The notes under the pieces: model-generated
What the model was told of the DNA's origin: nothing
The model's input: only the letters and a program-made list of their open reading frames with translations
The model's database searches: none
Made by a program: the position numbers and the translations under genes
Assembly (NCBI GenBank): GCA_003134765.1
Contig: PLCM01000032.1
Coordinates: forward strand, 116,265-180,264
Direction: 5' to 3'
Source: Spartobacteria bacterium
Lineage (GTDB): Bacteria > Verrucomicrobiota > Verrucomicrobiia > Chthoniobacterales > UBA10450
Length of the DNA stretch: 64,000 nucleotides
Part shown: piece after piece, positions 60,872 to 64,000 of the stretch
Position numbering within the stretch: the stretch's first letter is position 1
Layout: every line of letters begins with the position of its first letter

Positions 60872-61960
60872 TTGACTCGACGCCGCGACTTGAACGATCT
60901 TCGAACCATAGTGCACGCGCGAATCGAATTGGAAACTTTGCTTCAAAGCCCCGAGCCGATCCTCGCGCTCGCGCCGATGCAGGATGTCACGGACCTGCGC
61001 TTCATGCGGTTGATCAGCGGATACGGGAATGCGGACGTTTATTTCACCGAATACTTCCGGGTTCTGCCCGAGTCGCGGCTCGATCCGCAAATTCTTGCCT
61101 CCATCACGCAAAATCCGACCGGCCGTCCGGTTATCGCGCAGATGATCGGCAACGACACCGCGGCGCTCGTCCGCACCGCGCGCGAGCTCCAACAGCATCC
61201 CGTCGCGGCGATCGACCTGAACCTCGGCTGCCCCGTGCCGATCGTGTATCGCAAATGCGCGGGCGGCGGTTTGCTCCGCGACCCTGCCCGCATCGACCAG
61301 ATCCTGGGCGCGTTGCGTGAAGCTGTCGCGATCCCGTTCACGGTGAAGACTCGGATCGGGTTCGATGACACCGCTGTCTTCGAAGAGCTCCTGCCGATCT
61401 TTGCCCGGCATTCGCTCGACCTGCTCACCGTCCACGCGCGGACGGTGAAAGAGATGTATCGCAGCGCGCCTCGATACGATTTCATCGCGCGCGCCGTCGC
61501 CGCGATGTCGTGCCCGGTGCTCGCGAACGGCAACATCTATTCCGCCCCAAAAGCCAGCGAAGTCCTCGCGCTCACCGGTGCGCGGGGGCTCATGATCGGC
61601 CGCGGCGTCATCCGCAATCCCTGGCTCTTCCGCCAGATCCGCGAACAACGTCGCGGCGCGCCCGTCTTCTGCCCGACCGGCCGCGACGTGCTCGAATATG
61701 TCCACGCGCTTTACGAAGCGGTCAGCACGCCCGGCATCCGGGAGTCAGCCCAGATCAACAATATGAAGAAGTATATGAACTTCATCGGTCTCGGCGTTGA
61801 ACCGACCGGTGAGTTCCTCCACCAAATCCGACGCGCCACCACCCGCGCCGAATTCTTCACCCTCTGCCGCCGGTTCCTCGATCACGACGCCCCGATGCCG
61901 CTCGAGCCCTTCCCGATCGCCTTGAACTCCACCGATGTCATGGCCGGCGCCATGCGCTGA
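60872..61960 (+). CDS. tRNA-dihydrouridine synthase
   Basis: A 362-residue flavoenzyme that reduces uridine in tRNA. FMN-binding and catalytic motifs are present: ILALAPMQDVTDLRFMRLIS, QMIGND, DLNLGCPVPIVYRKCAGGGL (catalytic Cys in NLGCP), VKTRIGFDD, LTVHARTVKEMY and GLMIGRGVIRNPWLF. A helical C-terminal tRNA-recognition domain follows. The first codon is TTG at 60872; GTG 60911 is an alternative. Which subfamily and which uridine cannot be fixed. Confidence 0.93.
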   Translation: MTRRRDLNDLRTIVHARIELETLLQSPEPILALAPMQDVTDLRFMRLISGYGNADVYFTEYFRVLPESRLDPQILASITQNPTGRPVIAQMIGNDTAALVRTARELQQHPVAAIDLNLGCPVPIVYRKCAGGGLLRDPARIDQILGALREAVAIPFTVKTRIGFDDTAVFEELLPIFARHSLDLLTVHARTVKEMYRSAPRYDFIARAVAAMSCPVLANGNIYSAPKASEVLALTGARGLMIGRGVIRNPWLFRQIREQRRGAPVFCPTGRDVLEYVHALYEAVSTPGIRESAQINNMKKYMNFIGLGVEPTGEFLHQIRRATTRAEFFTLCRRFLDHDAPMPLEPFPIALNSTDVMAGAMR

Positions 61961-62366
61961 TCGCCGCGAATGGCTGGATGACTAGTTGCCAATAACAGTC
62001 AACGCTCGGCTAGCGCGAGGAACTCGCCGTTTTTGATGCCTGCCCAACCTTTCCGCGGAACAGTGATGGCCGTATGTCCGGATTAAGTCGCGCGCCCGCC
62101 TCCTGTCCACGCACTCGTCGAGTAGTGTCTTCACTCGACCGCGGCCGCGAGCACGAGAGTTTTTGCTTCATTCCGCCCTGTCGCGCCGTAGCCTTGGCGT
62201 AGGCGGATAATTCGAAGATTTAAATTTGTTTTCGGATTCCGAGCTTCGGATTTCGAATTTGTTCGGCAGGCGCGTCCCTGGCTCGCCGTAGCCTCGTGCG
62301 AAGGCTGGCGCCGGCCGCTTAATGTCCTCACTCGCTGCGCGAAAATGATTGCCGAGCAGAACTCCC
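61961..62366. other. Gene-free stretch before the nitroreductase
   Basis: The 406 bp hold no credible gene. CGCCGTAGCCTTGGCGTAGG is a partial match to the repeat near 41545. A run of AT-rich sequence (GATTTAAATTTGTTTTCGG) between 62217 and 62260 is markedly unlike its surroundings. Confidence 0.5.
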
Positions 62367-62972
62367 ATGGAGCAGCCTTGCCTCATGATTAATGGCAGCG
62401 GAATCCGAAAAGCCGACCACCCGATCGAACCATTTCTTCTCGACCGCTGGTCGCCGCGCGCGATGTCGGGTGAGGAAATCTCCACCGACGAATTGATGCG
62501 CCTGTTTGAGGCGGCCCGCTGGGCGCCCTCTTCGTTCAACGCGCAACAGTGGCGTGCGCTCTATGCGCGTCGCGGCAACGAGCATTGGCCGACCTTCCTC
62601 GGATTACTCGTAGAGGGAAACAAAGCCTGGGCGCAAAATGCGGCCGTTCTCGTCCTCTTCATTTCGCGGACGACATTCGAATACAACGGCGAACCTTCCA
62701 TCAGCCATTCCTACGATACCGGCGCGGCGTGGGAGAATTTCGCCCTGCAAGGATTTCACCAGGGGCTGGTCGTGCATGGCATGGAAGGCTTCGATTACGA
62801 CCGCGCCCGCACCGAATTGAAAATCCCGGATGGATTCCGGGTCGAAGCCATGGCGGCGGTTGGCAAACCCGGCGCGAAAGAAACGCTCCCAGAAAAACTG
62901 CGGGCAAAAGAAAGCCCGAACGATCGCCGCAAACTGACCGAGAGCATTTGCGAAGGGCCGTTTCAATTCTAG
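62367..62972 (+). CDS. Nitroreductase family protein
   Basis: A 201-residue FMN-dependent oxidoreductase, started at the ATG at 62367. FMN-binding motifs are visible: LLDRWSPRAMSGEEISTDEL, FEAARWAPSSFNAQQWRALY, NAAVLVLFISRTTFE and AWENFALQGFHQGLVVHGME. It is shorter than NfsA-type enzymes and fits the NfsB/FRase-like group. Reduces nitro, quinone or flavin substrates with NAD(P)H. Complete. Confidence 0.9.
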   Translation: MEQPCLMINGSGIRKADHPIEPFLLDRWSPRAMSGEEISTDELMRLFEAARWAPSSFNAQQWRALYARRGNEHWPTFLGLLVEGNKAWAQNAAVLVLFISRTTFEYNGEPSISHSYDTGAAWENFALQGFHQGLVVHGMEGFDYDRARTELKIPDGFRVEAMAAVGKPGAKETLPEKLRAKESPNDRRKLTESICEGPFQF

Positions 62973-63069
62973 CGACCGACCTGAACCCAATTCCGGTTTC
63001 CGCAATCCGAAATCGATTTCGCTAAGCGCTGTTGGGTTTGCCCCATCCTCGCCGCTCGTCTGCCATCGG

Positions 63070-63336
63070 TCACGCGTCTGCTTCCAAGTGGAAGCGGCGT
63101 TTCCGATCATGTTTGGAGTCTCGACGAAGTGATTGCCCTGCTGTAAGGGGCCTCCGTTTGCGGCCTCGGAGTAACCGCAAGACTTCGGATTCAAACTTTT
63201 CCATGTCCGTCCAGCCGGACTGAATCAACTGCTTGGATACGTGGGCGCCGCACTGCACGCCCAACAGAAATTCCAATTCCTTGGCTTGCTGGAATTGCTG
63301 CTGTTCCGTGAGGATTTGGACTTCAGGGCGTTTCAT
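63070..63336 (-). CDS. Possible small protein, unknown
   Basis: An 88-residue frame with a plausible N-terminus (MKRPEVQILTEQQQFQQAKE) and a strongly basic C-terminus (RGRKRRPLTAGQSLRRDSKH). No domain recognised and no clear ribosome-binding site. The 555 bp from 62973 to 63527 show no other candidate of comparable quality. Confidence 0.35.
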   Translation of the reverse strand: MKRPEVQILTEQQQFQQAKELEFLLGVQCGAHVSKQLIQSGWTDMEKFESEVLRLLRGRKRRPLTAGQSLRRDSKHDRKRRFHLEADA

Positions 63337-63527
63337 ATCGGCCGGATATTAGCCGCACTTCAAATTCCCGCCAGCAAACTGTACCACTACCGCCACGGCG
63401 TCTTCCCCGGGCGGGGGATGGCAGCTGTGGCGCGGGTCTTCTATCTTTGCGCGTTTCGTGAAACGAAACCAGAAATTAATGTCCGTTCCAACCGCTCTCT
63501 TGTACATGTTTGAATGAAGGAAAACAA

Positions 63528-64000
63528 ATGAAACCGGCGACTCACAGAATACGCCGCGATCTGATTCCACTAACTCATACAGGCCTGACTATGAAAATAT
63601 TGCTTTCTCTGGGCGCCAGTCTTCTCTCGGCTAGCTTAATTCTTTCGCGGCGAGTCACTTTCACGCTGCTTTTTCTGGGCGCGGGGCTGGTGCTCGTGCA
63701 GCCGTGCGCGGGCGATTCCGGTGTTTTTAATAACACTGGGAGCCTCGCGACAGGACGCGCCAATCAAACGGCGACGGTGCTATCTAACGGCAAGGTGCTC
63801 GTCGTAGGCGGAAGAACTACCGGCTTTGTCTCTCTCGCGAGCGCGGAACTGTATGATCCGGCGAGCGGGACCTGGAGCGCTACCGGCAGCCTCGCGACCG
63901 CACGGACGGACCACACGGCGACGTTGTTGTCCAACGGCAAGGTGCTCGTCGCAGGAGGATTTAACAGCGACAGTGGTACCCTCGCGAGCGCGGAACTGTA
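63528..64000 (+). CDS. Secreted Kelch-repeat protein, truncated by the window end
   Basis: The frame opens at ATG 63528, with AAGGAA six bases before it; ATG 63591 in the same frame is an alternative. A hydrophobic signal segment (VTFTLLFLGAGLVLVQPCA) is followed by Kelch-type repeats (GSLATGRANQTATVLSNGKV, LVVGGRTTG, ELYDPASGTWSATGSL and a second copy). The full protein should form a beta-propeller of six or seven such units outside the cytoplasm. Incomplete at the 3' end. Confidence 0.88.
   Translation, partial: MKPATHRIRRDLIPLTHTGLTMKILLSLGASLLSASLILSRRVTFTLLFLGAGLVLVQPCAGDSGVFNNTGSLATGRANQTATVLSNGKVLVVGGRTTGFVSLASAELYDPASGTWSATGSLATARTDHTATLLSNGKVLVAGGFNSDSGTLASAEL

Noticed and set aside
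63241..63513. A 90-residue plus-strand frame upstream of the Kelch gene
   Set aside because: It overlaps the better-supported small minus-strand frame and shows no start signal or family.

Overview
The window is high-GC bacterial chromosomal DNA. My inference is a soil-type Verrucomicrobium (Spartobacteria / Chthoniobacterales-like) or a close relative in the PVC/Acidobacteria ecological range. The basis is the combination of complex I genes with two NuoM-type subunits, orphan ADOP-type MacB/FtsX permeases, large secreted BNR, GQLK-repeat and Kelch proteins, and many short palindromic intergenic repeats. No rRNA, tRNA, plasmid or phage structural gene was seen, so the taxon is not proven.

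Layout. 1-8.1 kb (minus strand): sensor histidine kinase coupled to a secreted cupredoxin, then two tandemly duplicated ADOP permeases. 7.9-9.8 kb (minus): three very small proteins and an MnmC-like methyltransferase. 9.9-13.6 kb (plus): DUF2911 protein and an exported PIG-L deacetylase with a palindrome inserted in frame. 13.6-14.7 kb: a REP-associated tyrosine transposase between two directly repeated REP arrays. 14.7-18.4 kb (plus): small membrane protein, sodium:solute symporter, BshC-like half protein and BshA-like glycosyltransferase in a tightly overlapping operon; a sirtuin and a 1035-residue BNR/sortilin-like protein converge on it. 22.5-37.0 kb: a divergent respiratory complex I locus, nuoA-B-C-D-I on the minus strand and nuoH-J-K-(hydrolase)-L-M-(ORF6N)-M2-N on the plus strand. 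nuoE, nuoF and nuoG are absent from the window.

37-48 kb: DUF1579 protein, membrane protein, acyltransferase without a normal start codon, phospholipase D, LuxR-type HTH protein, a secreted DNRLRE protein with a collagen-like tail, and a 1242-residue secreted protein with GQLK repeats and a C-terminal hydrolase. 48.1-57.6 kb is an accessory island of small, almost exclusively plus-strand genes (VOC, intradiol dioxygenase-like, DUF2834, VIT1-like, DUF4256, NTF2-like, isoprenylcysteine methyltransferase-like, LprI-like, CPBP protease, MmcQ/YjbR). Five of its genes are preceded, 18-35 bp before the start codon, by the same motif TTCTCGTTRRRC or a close variant. This looks like integron cassettes, but no integrase and no complete attC pairs were found. 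57.8-64 kb: adenylate cyclase/TolB-N/TPR protein, dihydrouridine synthase, nitroreductase and the start of a Kelch-repeat protein cut by the window edge.

How it works together. The core function is the membrane arm and connecting arm of a proton-pumping NADH dehydrogenase, with an extra antiporter-like subunit and two unrelated genes translationally embedded in the operon. The rest is sensing (histidine kinase, cyclase, LuxR), cell-envelope and secreted functions, and an actively reshuffled accessory fraction marked by at least eight families of short repeats.
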